A stretch of 56,032 nucleotides of DNA from Corynebacterium sp. Lineage in GTDB: Bacteria > Actinomycetota > Actinomycetes > Mycobacteriales > Mycobacteriaceae. The notes beneath the pieces are model-generated. The model searched no databases and was not told the origin of the DNA. It saw nothing but the letters and a program-made list of their open reading frames with translations. Location: contig JAUMUD010000012.1 in NCBI GenBank assembly GCA_030530875.1, positions 1-56,032 on the forward strand, given 5' to 3'. Of this stretch, positions 26,554 through 35,303 are shown piece by piece. Every line of letters starts with the position of its first letter. Position 1 is the stretch's first letter. The position numbers and the translations under genes are program-made.

Positions 26554-28665
26554 TTAGAAGCGTGGCTCGGAGGAGGGGTCCTCATCGATCTGTGGGGGCT
26601 TCTGCGGGGCCGGATTGACCACCTCACTTGGGGGCGGCGGGCTCGGCTCCTCCGTGTCCTCCAGATAGGGATCCGGCGTGTACTGCTCACGGTAGAACTC
26701 AGCCGGGGCCGGGGAGGATGGGCGATTCTTGCGCTTGATTGGCAGCGCATCGGCATCCGGAGGGGGCATTTTATCACTGCGAATGAGATCCGTGATCGCA
26801 TCCACCTCGCTCTTGAGCAGCGGATCATTCTTAATCGCCGTGCGGATCTTGCGATCAGCGTAGAGGACCGTGGAATGATCCTTGCCGCCGAAGGAATCAC
26901 CAATATGCGGCAGGGAAAGATCGGTGAGCTCACGGGCCAAATGCATGGCAATCTGGCGCGCGTGGGTGACCTTGCGGGTCTTATCCTTGGAGAGCAAGGA
27001 CGCTGTCTCGATGCCAAAATACCTGGCAGTGAGGTTGACAATCATCTCAAGGGTGACTGGCTTCTCTCCGCTTTCTGGGATGATGCGGGCCAGGGCCTTT
27101 TGGACAAAATCCACCTCAAGGCGTGGAATATTCTCAATGGAGGCCGTCATCACAATGGACTTTGCGCCACCAAGAAGCTCGCGCACGGAACTGGAATAGT
27201 GCTGCGCAATAAGTTCAAGGGCGGCGGAATCCACGTCCATGCCATCAATTTGCTGGAATTCGGCGCGCAAAACCGCGATTCGGGTTTCCAAATCTGGCAC
27301 TGCGACATCCAGCGTGAGGCCCGCCTTGAAGCGGGTGATGAGGCGATTATTGAGTGTGGCAAGCCTATCAGGATGACGATCGGAGGTCATCACAATCTGC
27401 TTACCTGCAATAATCAGGGAATTGATGGTGTGGAAGAACTCTTCCTGCGTGGAGATTTTATTCTCCAGGAACTGCACATCATCAATGAGCAGCAGGTCCA
27501 AATTGCGATAGCGGTTCTTAAATCGCGGATCACCAATGGCATTAATGAAGTCATTGGTGAACTCCTCCATGGTGATGTAGAGGATATTCGCCGATGGGCG
27601 CAGGAAGCGGTAGTAATTGCCAATGGCGTGCAAAAGGTGCGTTTTGCCAAGGCCTGAATTACCCCAAATGAAGACTGGCTGGTATTCACCAGGATGATCT
27701 ACGACCTGGATACAAGAAGCCCAGACGAGCTTATTATCGCGGCCGTGGATGAAGTTATTGAAGGTATAGCGCGAATTCAGGCGGCTCTTTGGATCTACTT
27801 CCGGTTCCCGGTTGGTACTGGCTGGGCCGGAATTGACAAGCACGGAGCCATTGCCATCACGGCTGACCTTCTGTGGCGCCGGATTCGTCTTTGGCGTACG
27901 ACCAGGCAGAATGAAGGTATCATCGCCATCCTGTGGCATCGGCACCGGCGAGTTATAGTCCATCTGCTGTGGGGCTTCCGGTTCGGAAGTAGGCTGCCCA
28001 GTAGGCAGTTCAGCGGAATTTTCCTGCGTTGGGGCAGGGTAATTCGGCGAACTTGGATTCGCCTCAGGGGTAAACGCAGCCTGTGGGTTTGGTGTAGTGG
28101 CCTGTGAAAGCTCGGAAGCAAATTTCTCAGGTGGCATTACTTCTGGGGCTGGCTGGTTTGGATCTAGCTGTTGCTCACGTCGAATCTGCTCACGCAGAAT
28201 GCGCTCCTTGAGCTCCTGGCCGGAGCGGATCTTTGGATCCTCGCTGTAATGAGCGGGCTGCTCATATGGGGCTGGGGAGTAATTCTGCTCAGGCTGAGGC
28301 TGTGGTTGCGGATCCGGCACAGCTGGGTGCTGTGGTTCTGGCTTCTGGGTATTTGCGCTGGCGTGTACCGAGTGGCTCCCATCAGGGGAAATAATATAGA
28401 GGGTCACACCAGGACCAAAGAAGGCTGCTGAAGCGGTAGCTAGCAGCTCGAGATAATTGGTGGAAAGGAGTCCGTAGACCGCGTCCGTTGCGCAGGTCAA
28501 ACGAAGATCCGATTCACCGAAAATCTCAAGGGTGCCCAGTGATAGGAAGGCACGATCGGAAGGGTTAATAGCCGGAAAATTATTATTCGGATCAGCCCCA
28601 ATCTGGGCGGCAACCGAAATAATCTCACGCCAGAGATGTCCCATGGTTTCGGCATCGGCGGGCAC
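26554..28665 (-). CDS. dnaA: DnaA, chromosomal replication initiator
   Basis: 703 residues, well above the 450-525 usual for DnaA. Domain I is 1-100; a Pro/Gln/Glu-rich domain II runs about 101-295; AAA+ domain III (297-510) has Walker A GNSGLGKT (335-342) and Walker B LLLIDDV (391-397); domain IV (about 530-630) has the box-binding signature GGKDHSTV (593-600), with Lys where most DnaA have Arg. A further tail of about 73 residues rich in Pro, Glu and Asp follows domain IV, where most DnaA proteins end. It starts at GTG, 6 bases after GGGAGG. Confidence 0.97.
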   Translation of the reverse strand: MPADAETMGHLWREIISVAAQIGADPNNNFPAINPSDRAFLSLGTLEIFGESDLRLTCATDAVYGLLSTNYLELLATASAAFFGPGVTLYIISPDGSHSVHASANTQKPEPQHPAVPDPQPQPQPEQNYSPAPYEQPAHYSEDPKIRSGQELKERILREQIRREQQLDPNQPAPEVMPPEKFASELSQATTPNPQAAFTPEANPSSPNYPAPTQENSAELPTGQPTSEPEAPQQMDYNSPVPMPQDGDDTFILPGRTPKTNPAPQKVSRDGNGSVLVNSGPASTNREPEVDPKSRLNSRYTFNNFIHGRDNKLVWASCIQVVDHPGEYQPVFIWGNSGLGKTHLLHAIGNYYRFLRPSANILYITMEEFTNDFINAIGDPRFKNRYRNLDLLLIDDVQFLENKISTQEEFFHTINSLIIAGKQIVMTSDRHPDRLATLNNRLITRFKAGLTLDVAVPDLETRIAVLRAEFQQIDGMDVDSAALELIAQHYSSSVRELLGGAKSIVMTASIENIPRLEVDFVQKALARIIPESGEKPVTLEMIVNLTARYFGIETASLLSKDKTRKVTHARQIAMHLARELTDLSLPHIGDSFGGKDHSTVLYADRKIRTAIKNDPLLKSEVDAITDLIRSDKMPPPDADALPIKRKNRPSSPAPAEFYREQYTPDPYLEDTEEPSPPPPSEVVNPAPQKPPQIDEDPSSEPRF

Positions 28666-28723
28666 GTATAACCTCCCAATAAAACGTCAAAAGATCAGTA
28701 GGGACTGATAGCAACAACTATCT

Positions 28724-28750
28724 ACTATAGTTCACCGCCGGCATGCCCAA
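28724..28750 (-). promoter_or_regulatory. Candidate dnaA promoter
   Basis: On the minus strand TATAGT (729 to 724) is preceded 15 bp upstream by TTGGGC (750 to 745). It lies about 60 bases before the GTG. Weak -35 and short spacer, so tentative. Confidence 0.35.
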
Positions 28751-29388
28751 TACGAACATGGCCGTATAACAGATCTGGCGGATGGTGAAAACAGTGATAA
28801 TGAATCTAGTCGCTGTATTACTTAATATTCAAACCCACGTACATTCGGATATAGCCCAGGAGAGAATTTTTACCCCCATTTTTAGTATCTTCAAGCCCCG
28901 AAAAATTCAGTGTCACGTGACAAAACACTTTTCAAGAGTGCTGGTGAGCAAAATAATGAAAAAATTACAGCTTTGTAATTACAATCTTGTAATTAATCCT
29001 GTGTGGGGGTAAGGGAGTTTATCGAAACAAGCAATCGGACTGAGCCAAATTTCTTAGACGAATGTCTACGATTTTTGTTTGGCCTGCAATTTTCTGAGCG
29101 TGTCGATTTGAGATCTGGGCCTCTTTCCCGTAATCTAGTTGAGTCTACGCATACACAGGAGTCGAGTATCTTCTGATACGGCGACTTTTTAGGGTGTATG
29201 CACTGCGTTGGCCTCTCCTGGCCGCTATCTCGGGTTAGCCGATTTTTATCGCACCAGCATGCTGGTGGGGTGATTTTTTGCGCCTTGGATCGGGAGGAAG
29301 TTTTGCCCTCGCATTTGTACATCGTCAATAAGGCGTGGCTCTCAACCCTCTGAGACCCGCCACTATCTGAAAGTAGGAGTGTTCTACC
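28751..29388. other. dnaA-rpmH intergenic region
   Basis: About 640 non-coding bases between divergent dnaA and rpmH. It has no DnaA box. It does have an exact TTGTAATTACAA (28973-28984) with partial copies on both sides (28962, 28987), a TGTCACGTGACA palindrome (28911-28922) and a perfect 16-bp palindrome CACCAGCATGCTGGTG (29252-29267) followed by a T-run, which may be an attenuator in the rpmH leader. Confidence 0.55.
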
Positions 29389-29532
29389 GTGGCAAAGGGT
29401 AAGCGGACGTTCCAGCCGAACAACCGTCGTCGCGCACGCGTTCACGGCTTCCGTGCTCGCATGCGTACCCGTGCAGGTCGCGCTATCGTGTCTGCACGTC
29501 GTCGTAAGGGCCGTGCTTCTCTGACCGCTTAA
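29389..29532 (+). CDS. rpmH: Ribosomal protein L34
   Basis: 47 residues, read directly as [20 protein letters not shown] and so on to ASLTA; strongly basic, the L34 pattern. It starts at GTG, 8 bases after AGGAG. First gene of the rpmH-rnpA-yidD-yidC group divergent from dnaA. Confidence 0.96.
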   Translation: MAKGKRTFQPNNRRRARVHGFRARMRTRAGRAIVSARRRKGRASLTA

Positions 29533-29564
29533 TTGCGGTTGGAGCCACCAGCTAGGAGTGCGTA

Positions 29565-29927
29565 ATGCTTCCGCGACAGCATAAGCTCAGCGGCACTGAG
29601 GCTTTTACCTCGACTACCCGTAACGGGAAGAAAGCGCGTACTTCCAGCATGCTGGTGAGTGCCTATATTCCTAAAGCCGAAGCGTCGATCGTCACTTGGG
29701 GCGGTCCACGCTTCGGCTTTGTTATATCAAAAAAGGTGGGCAATTCCGTGGTTCGCCATGGTCTGGCCCGCAAGTTTCGGCATATTTGTCGTAAACACGT
29801 GGACATTCTCCCCAAAGAATGTTCAGTGGTAATCCGTGCATTACCACGGGCAGCGGAGGCCAGCTCCCAGGATCTGGAAGCTGACTTCCTTCAGGCTTTA
29901 AATAAACTAGGGTTCGCACATGATTAA
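29565..29927 (+). CDS. rnpA: RnpA, ribonuclease P protein component
   Basis: 120 residues. The start LPRQHKLS and the RNR-type motif region (VVRHGLARKFRH) identify the RNase P protein, although the usual RNRVKR reads NSVVRHGLARK here. It supports the catalytic RNA in 5' processing of tRNA. AGGAG precedes the ATG, and its end overlaps yidD by 8 bases. Confidence 0.93.
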   Translation: MLPRQHKLSGTEAFTSTTRNGKKARTSSMLVSAYIPKAEASIVTWGGPRFGFVISKKVGNSVVRHGLARKFRHICRKHVDILPKECSVVIRALPRAAEASSQDLEADFLQALNKLGFAHD

Positions 29928-30147
29928 GAAGGCAGCGATAGGCCTGATTCGGCTATATCAGGTTTATATTTCGCCACTTAAGATGGGCGGATCATGTAGA
30001 TTTGAACCTACATGCAGTAATTATGCTCTGCAGGCTATCTCTGAGCGGGGTGTGCTTGTGGGCATAGTTCTCAGTTTGGTCCGAATAGCGAAATGTGGGC
30101 CGTGGCATCCGGGCGGATTTGATCCTGTTCCACACGGTACGCACTAA
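29920..30147 (+). CDS. yidD: YidD, membrane protein insertion efficiency factor
   Basis: 75 residues. The family signature is complete: LIRLYQVYISPL, CRFEPTCSNYALQAI and a C-terminal GGFDPVP. The short amphipathic protein helps YidC insert inner-membrane proteins. It overlaps rnpA and lies 19 bases before yidC. Confidence 0.95.
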   Translation: MIKKAAIGLIRLYQVYISPLKMGGSCRFEPTCSNYALQAISERGVLVGIVLSLVRIAKCGPWHPGGFDPVPHGTH

Positions 30148-30166
30148 TTGAGGAGTAACTACCACT

Positions 30167-31231
30167 GTGCTTAACTTTATTTATTGGCCAATCTCGGCCG
30201 TGCTGTGGTTTTGGCATAAAGTCTTCGGCACCGTGTTTGGTTCAGGTTCCGGCCTTTCGTGGATTCTTGCGATTGTGTTCCTGACCTTCACTGTGAAGGC
30301 CATCATGCTCAAACCGACGGTCTCCCAGATGCGCTCCATGCGCAAGATGCGCGATATGCAGCCGCGCATGCAGGAGATCCGCGATAAGTATAAGAACGAC
30401 CAGATGAAGCAGACCGAGGAAATGCGTAAGCTTCAGAGGGAAATGGGTGTGAATCCACTCGCTGGCTGCTTGCCAGTTATGATTCAGGCCCCAGTCTTCA
30501 TTGGTCTGTTCCACGTGCTGCGTTCCTTCAACCGTACCGGTAGTGGCCATGGCGCCCTGGGCATGAGCGTTGAGCAGAACCGTGAGACTGCGAACTATAT
30601 CTTCAATGCTGCTGATGTTCAGTCCTTCCTGGATGCTCATATCTTCGGTGTTCCAATTTCGGCATATATCTCCATGCCGCAGGATATGTACAAGGCATTC
30701 GGTGATACGGACCTCACGAAGGCAAAGATTGCCGTTGTGGCCATTCCGCTGATTATCATCATCGCTGTGGCGACGCACTTCAACGCTAGGTTCTCCCTGA
30801 ACCGCCAGAAGGACCGTCAGGATAGTGGTAAGGATAAGGCACCTGATGCAGGTACCATGGCCGGCCAGATGCAGTCCATGAATAAGCTGATGCTCTGGGT
30901 CTTCCCAGCCACCATCTTTATCACAGGTATGCTGTGGCACATCGGTCTTCTCTTCTACATGTTCTCCAATAACCTCTGGACCTTCTTCCAGCAGCGTTGG
31001 CTCTTCCGCAAGATGGATGCCGAGGAGGAGGCTGAACTGCAGGCCAAGCGCGATGCTAAGCGCGCTACCGCTCCAAAGCCAGGCCAGAAGCCAATCCGCA
31101 ATAAGAAGGGTCAGGCTCAGCAGGCACCGGCTCAGCAGACTGAGGAACCAAAGGAAGAGGCCACCAATTCTGAGGCTTCCACTGAGAGTTCTAAGTCAAG
31201 TAAGCAAAATAAGAAAAAGAAGAAGAAATAG
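30167..31231 (+). CDS. yidC: YidC/Oxa1 membrane protein insertase
   Basis: 354 residues from GTG after GAGGAG. Five core membrane helices in the order of actinobacterial YidC: a first helix WILAIVFLTFTVKAI with the amphipathic loop MRSMRKMRDMQPRMQEI, then GVNPLAGCLPVMIQAPVFIG, and two C-terminal helices. The tail is basic and Lys-rich. It inserts membrane proteins alone or with Sec. A terminator follows, so rsmG is a separate unit. The jag/R3H gene that follows yidC in mycobacteria is absent. Confidence 0.95.
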   Translation: MLNFIYWPISAVLWFWHKVFGTVFGSGSGLSWILAIVFLTFTVKAIMLKPTVSQMRSMRKMRDMQPRMQEIRDKYKNDQMKQTEEMRKLQREMGVNPLAGCLPVMIQAPVFIGLFHVLRSFNRTGSGHGALGMSVEQNRETANYIFNAADVQSFLDAHIFGVPISAYISMPQDMYKAFGDTDLTKAKIAVVAIPLIIIIAVATHFNARFSLNRQKDRQDSGKDKAPDAGTMAGQMQSMNKLMLWVFPATIFITGMLWHIGLLFYMFSNNLWTFFQQRWLFRKMDAEEEAELQAKRDAKRATAPKPGQKPIRNKKGQAQQAPAQQTEEPKEEATNSEASTESSKSSKQNKKKKKK

Positions 31232-31240
31232 CTTCTTTGG

Positions 31241-31269
31241 AACCCGCCGATTATATCGGTGGGTTTTTT
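31241..31269 (+). terminator. Terminator after yidC
   Basis: 11-bp stem AACCCGCCGAT/ATCGGTGGGTT with one G-T pair, a three-base loop and a run of six T. Confidence 0.9.
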
Positions 31270-31308
31270 CTTTGCCTCATTCCGGTGGTGTCCCAATCCT
31301 CGGGTACA

Positions 31309-31968
31309 ATGTTTCACGTGAAACCATCCAATATCCCCACTCCACCGCCCGAGGTTGCCGCTGTTTTTGGTGACCGTTCCGAACTCGCTATTGCCTATTG
31401 TGAATCCCTGGCCACTGATGGTCATATTCGTGGCTTTATGGGCCCTAGGGAGATCCCTCGTCTGTGGGAGAGGCATATCCTAAACTGCGCGGTTCTCGGC
31501 CGTGCTTTTGATGAAGGAATTCGCGTGGCGGATGTTGGTAGCGGTGCCGGCCTTCCTGGCATCCCCCTTGCTATTGCACGCCCGGATCTGGAATTTATCC
31601 TCATTGAGCCATTGCTCAAGCGCTCCACTTATCTCCAGGAAGTCAAGGAGCTTCTGAAGCTTGATAATGTGACTGTGATCCGTGGCCGCGCTGAGGAAAA
31701 GCCAGTGCGTCAGGCCATTGGCAAGGGCGTTGATATTGTAACCAGTCGTGCCGTTGCGCCACTGGGGAAGCTCGCTGGTTGGTCTCTGCCATTGGTCCGA
31801 AAGGGTGGCGCCATGATGGCCATGAAAGGTAGCAGCGCGCAGGAAGAAATTGACCGCGATAAAGACCAGATTCGCGCAGCTGGTGGCGGTAAAGCAGAGA
31901 TCTTCACAGTGGGTGATGATGTGCTTGAAATTCCTACTACCGTAGTGAAAATTCCTCGGGTGAAATAG
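31309..31968 (+). CDS. rsmG: RsmG, 16S rRNA (guanine-N7) methyltransferase
   Basis: 219 residues from the ATG at 31309. The SAM-binding motif VADVGSGAGLPGIPLAI is followed by FILIEPLLKR and the conserved SRAVAPL. It methylates G527 of 16S rRNA (E. coli numbering); loss gives low-level streptomycin resistance in other bacteria. The start codon overlaps a parS site, whose bases encode FHVK. An earlier in-frame start (31237) would lie inside the yidC terminator. No strong ribosome-binding site precedes the ATG. Confidence 0.93.
   Translation: MFHVKPSNIPTPPPEVAAVFGDRSELAIAYCESLATDGHIRGFMGPREIPRLWERHILNCAVLGRAFDEGIRVADVGSGAGLPGIPLAIARPDLEFILIEPLLKRSTYLQEVKELLKLDNVTVIRGRAEEKPVRQAIGKGVDIVTSRAVAPLGKLAGWSLPLVRKGGAMMAMKGSSAQEEIDRDKDQIRAAGGGKAEIFTVGDDVLEIPTTVVKIPRVK
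31310..31325. promoter_or_regulatory. parS site 1
   Basis: TGTTTCACGTGAAACC matches the parS consensus TGTTTCACGTGAAACA at 15 of 16 positions. It overlaps the rsmG start codon. ParB (32966-34141) should bind it. Confidence 0.93.
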
Positions 31969-32019
31969 CGCTCTAAAGAAGATAGAATAGGAAGAACGAA
32001 ACGAGAACCAGGGGGATGA

Positions 32020-32976
32020 ATGTCCGAAACTAATTGGGAAGATACCCCAATCGCTGCTGCGGCGCGTCGTGCTGCCCAGCTCCAGACCCCTAATGCATTG
32101 AGCCTTCCTCATCCGGAGAAGCCTCGCTGCATTACTGTGGCTAATCAAAAGGGCGGCGTGGGTAAGACCACCACTGCCGTCAATATGGCTGCCGCACTCT
32201 CTCTGTGTGGCCTCAAGGTCTTGGTTGTGGATCTGGATCCACAGGGTAATGCCTCTACTGCCCTGGGGGCTGAACACCGCGTGGGTACCCTCTCTAGCTA
32301 TGAGGTGCTCCTGGGTGAGGCTACCCCTGAGGAGGCCGTGCAGGCTTCCTTCAATGAGAATCTCTTCTGTATTCCTGCCACCATCGACTTGGCCGGTGCA
32401 GAAATTGAATTGGTCAATATGGTGCGCCGTGAGTACCGTCTCCACGATGCCCTTACTAGCTTCATTGAGGACAATAACTTCGACTATGTCTTCATTGACT
32501 GCCCACCATCCCTGGGCCTGCTCACCATTAATGCAATGACTGCTGTGAGTGAGATCCTCATTCCAATTCAGTGCGAATACTACGCCCTGGAGGGTGTGGG
32601 CCAGCTGCTCAATAACATCAAGATGATCCATGAGCACCTGAACTCTGAGCTTCATATCTCTGGCATTCTGCTCACCATGTATGACGGCCGCACTAAGCTC
32701 GCCGAGCAGGTGACTGAGGAGGTCCGCCACCATTTTGGTGCTGTGGTACTTAACAATGTGATCCCACGCTCCGTTAAGGTCTCTGAGGCTCCTGGCTATG
32801 GCCAGTCCGTGCTTCAGTATGATCCGGGTTCCCGTGGTGCCCTTGCCTATTTGGATGCCACCGTGGAATTCAATAATCGTGGTGACTACCCTGCTGATGG
32901 TTCCATGGACGTGATTGGCGTTCCACCACAGCAGGCAAATGCTCAGAGCAATACGGAGGTAACTGATGGCGAATAA
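32020..32976 (+). CDS. parA: ParA, chromosome partitioning ATPase
   Basis: 318 residues, deviant Walker-type ATPase: KGGVGKTTT (Walker A with the signature Lys), DLDPQGNAST and FIDCPPSLG. A 35-residue N-terminal extension carries an Ala/Arg-rich segment. With ParB it segregates origins; in corynebacteria it also links to the polar scaffold. GGGGG lies 5 bases before the ATG. Its end overlaps parB by 11 bases. Confidence 0.96.
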   Translation: MSETNWEDTPIAAAARRAAQLQTPNALSLPHPEKPRCITVANQKGGVGKTTTAVNMAAALSLCGLKVLVVDLDPQGNASTALGAEHRVGTLSSYEVLLGEATPEEAVQASFNENLFCIPATIDLAGAEIELVNMVRREYRLHDALTSFIEDNNFDYVFIDCPPSLGLLTINAMTAVSEILIPIQCEYYALEGVGQLLNNIKMIHEHLNSELHISGILLTMYDGRTKLAEQVTEEVRHHFGAVVLNNVIPRSVKVSEAPGYGQSVLQYDPGSRGALAYLDATVEFNNRGDYPADGSMDVIGVPPQQANAQSNTEVTDGE

Positions 32977-34141
32977 GAAGAAGACTCGTTCCGGCGGCCT
33001 CGGGCGTGGCCTGGAGTCCCTCATTAATGGTTCCGGCGGTGGTCCTGCTGCCCGCAACCTTCCTCCGCATAACCGTCCTCCACGTAGCCTTGAAGAGGCC
33101 AGCGCCCGTGAGATCGCCGATATCAAGGCTGAGGCCGAACTCACCCGCGAGCAAAATAAGCGTCTTGATGATGCAATGAACGCTCGCTTCGTTGAGCCAA
33201 CTCGTGCTGCCCTGAACCGTAAGGCTGGTTCGGTTAGCCGCTCGAGCCTCGGTGAGCGTGCCGCTGATATCATGTTTGGCTCCGGCCCAATCCCTGATGC
33301 GGATAAGAAGGCCATCGAGACCTATGGTGCCACCTATCGTGAACTCGACGTGGACACCATCATGCCGAACCACCGTCAGCCGCGTATGGAATTTGATGAG
33401 CGCGCCATGGAAGAGCTCGAGACCTCCATCAAGCTCTTTGGCGTGATGCAGCCTATCGTGGTCCGCCCAGTCAAGGACGGGGAGAAGCCATTCGAGCTCA
33501 TTATGGGTGAGCGCCGTCTGCGTGCTTCCAAGGCTGTGGGCCTCAAGGAGATCCCAGCCATTATCCGTGTGGTGGATGATGCCGATATGCTCCGCGATGC
33601 TCTGCTGGAGAATATCCACCGTGAGGATCTCAATGCCATTGAAGAGGCCTTCGCCTATCAGCAGCTGCTGGAGGAGTTCGGCGTCTCCCAGGCTGAGCTC
33701 GCTGAGCGCATTGGTCGTGGCCGCTCCACCATCACCAACTGTCTCCGCTTGCTGGATCTCCCCGCTGTGGTTCAGAACAAGCTCGCCGCCAATGTCATTA
33801 GCTCTGGTCATGCCCGCTCCATTCTGAGCATCAAGGTTCCGGATAATGAGGATCTCACCAATGAACTTCGCGTGAAGTTCGCCGACAAGATCGTCAATGA
33901 GGATCTGAGTGTGCGTGATGCCGAGCGCGCCGCTGCGAGCTTCGCCGCTGAGCAGCGTCCTGCTCGTCCAAAGAAACAGCCCACTCCCCTGCCTGAGTTT
34001 TATGCCACCCCGGCCGAAACTCTGTCGGACCGTCTGGATACCAAGGTCTCGGTCACGGTCAATAAGAAGAACCGCGGCAAGATTGTGGTTGAATTCGGTT
34101 CGCAGGATGACTTCGAGCGAATCATCAAATTGCTTAAGTAG
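32966..34141 (+). CDS. parB: ParB, CTP-dependent parS-binding protein
   Basis: 391 residues. A long basic N-terminal region is followed by the CTP-binding domain with GERRLRASKAVGL, then the helix-turn-helix QAELAERIGRGRSTITNCLR that reads parS, and a C-terminal dimerisation domain ending in FERIIKLL. The stop codon's last base is the first base of a parS site, so the ParB gene ends on its own target. Four more parS sites are in this window. Confidence 0.96.
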   Translation: MANKKKTRSGGLGRGLESLINGSGGGPAARNLPPHNRPPRSLEEASAREIADIKAEAELTREQNKRLDDAMNARFVEPTRAALNRKAGSVSRSSLGERAADIMFGSGPIPDADKKAIETYGATYRELDVDTIMPNHRQPRMEFDERAMEELETSIKLFGVMQPIVVRPVKDGEKPFELIMGERRLRASKAVGLKEIPAIIRVVDDADMLRDALLENIHREDLNAIEEAFAYQQLLEEFGVSQAELAERIGRGRSTITNCLRLLDLPAVVQNKLAANVISSGHARSILSIKVPDNEDLTNELRVKFADKIVNEDLSVRDAERAAASFAAEQRPARPKKQPTPLPEFYATPAETLSDRLDTKVSVTVNKKNRGKIVVEFGSQDDFERIIKLLK

Positions 34142-34156
34142 GTTTCACGTGAAACA
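34141..34156. promoter_or_regulatory. parS site 2
   Basis: GGTTTCACGTGAAACA, 15 of 16 to consensus, abutting the parB stop codon. Confidence 0.93.
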
Positions 34157-34157
34157 T

Positions 34158-34191
34158 GCCCCATGGCTTCAAGCCGTGGGGCCTCTTTTTT
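34158..34191 (+). terminator. Terminator of parAB
   Basis: A 10-bp stem (GCCCCATGGC paired with GCCGTGGGGC, one G-T) with a short loop, then CTCTTTTTT. It starts two bases after parS site 2. Confidence 0.88.
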
Positions 34192-34378
34192 GACTTCATA
34201 GGAAGAAGATCTGCTCGCGAAGGATCGACCGATTAATGCCTTCTACGAGCCAATATGCAATTCGATTCTTTGCGTGCAACATCGTGATTAGGTTTTCTAT
34301 GCAACCGTAAATTAGAATAAGGGTAACACATGACTTAGACCTTCATTTGGTAACTACGACCCTCGGATGGGAGCCACC

Positions 34379-35272
34379 ATGTCTAAGAAAATATGCGCTA
34401 TTCTTGGCGCTTCTGCCTTTCTAAGTTCAGGGCTTATTGCACTGGGTGCCGCGCCTGCGCACGCCGTGCAAATCAGCTATGACGGCTATCACTGTGTGAT
34501 GACCGATCAATTTAAGCTGCCTGATGTCCTCCAATCGGAATATGACGCAGTAGCTAAGGCTCAGGAGCAGTTCATCCAGAATCTCGTGGATAAGGGCTAC
34601 ACCATCATGAATGCGGATGGCACAGTCTATCGCGGTGATGCACAAGCTCCGGATGTAAAGAAGTTCCATTTCCCTGAGCCAAGTTCTCGTTCCTACCCGC
34701 TTAAATCTTTCTACTCCTTCGAGGGAACACCGGAAGAGTACAAGATTAGGTATCAGCCTTATCTTGATATGGGTACTGATATTTCAGCGAGGGAACAGTT
34801 GGAAAAGGAGTTCTTCGATTCCGCTGGTTATATCCCGAATGTGGATGCTGACTATATTGCTTTTGCCAAGAAGTTTGGGCTCTCCCCTGGTGAGTTCGAC
34901 TTTGCGGTGAAGACTGCAGGATTCCGTTTCCCTGGTCAACCTTCCAAGTGGGAACAGCGAAATACTGATCTTGCAGAATCCTTTACCGAGGATCTTCTCA
35001 AGGCGAATCTTGCTTATGGCAAGGCCTATAGCGAAATTCAGACCGACTATGAGGCTCAGTGTGCACTAGCCGCCGGTGTGGATCTGCAGGCTGTGGAGAA
35101 TCTCTATACCCTGCGCAAGGTGAATCCACTGGTGAGTGCCACGGCTTCACTTCCTGGTCGGCCGATTGGAACGTGGTGGACTTTCCTGAAGTCTATCCTG
35201 ATGATCCCGGTTATACCGTTCATCTATTTTTGGAATGTCCTAAAGGACATGTACCAACCACTAAGCAGCTAA
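34379..35272 (+). CDS. Exported protein of unknown family, paralogue 1
   Basis: 297 residues from the ATG at 34379 (GGGAG 5 bases upstream). A signal peptide (to about AHA, residue 29) is followed by a largely helical, charged ectodomain with two Cys (YHCVMTD and AQCALAAG) and a C-terminal hydrophobic segment (about 265-285) that could anchor it, then a short polar end in LSS. Paralogous to the next gene, sharing VDKGY, the second-Cys motif and AVxNxxxLxK. Not a family known to me. It sits between parB and cwlM, where corynebacteria I know have no such genes. Confidence 0.85.
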   Translation: MSKKICAILGASAFLSSGLIALGAAPAHAVQISYDGYHCVMTDQFKLPDVLQSEYDAVAKAQEQFIQNLVDKGYTIMNADGTVYRGDAQAPDVKKFHFPEPSSRSYPLKSFYSFEGTPEEYKIRYQPYLDMGTDISAREQLEKEFFDSAGYIPNVDADYIAFAKKFGLSPGEFDFAVKTAGFRFPGQPSKWEQRNTDLAESFTEDLLKANLAYGKAYSEIQTDYEAQCALAAGVDLQAVENLYTLRKVNPLVSATASLPGRPIGTWWTFLKSILMIPVIPFIYFWNVLKDMYQPLSS

Positions 35273-35303
35273 CCGCTGCTGTGTAAGAAAAGAGTTAACA
35301 ATT

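Noticed and set aside
26419-27657. 412-residue open frame opposite dnaA
   Set aside because: Antisense shadow of dnaA, beginning within the terminator region, with no recognisable domain.
28911-28922. TGTCACGTGACA as a sixth parS
   Set aside because: It shares only the TCACGTGA centre; the flanking TTT/AAA of parS are missing.
28782-29012. 76-residue open frame between dnaA and rpmH
   Set aside because: No ribosome-binding site, no similarity, and it covers the regulatory palindromes.
31480-33315. 611-residue minus-strand frame across rsmG and parA
   Set aside because: Overlaps two certain genes on the other strand and has shadow-like composition.
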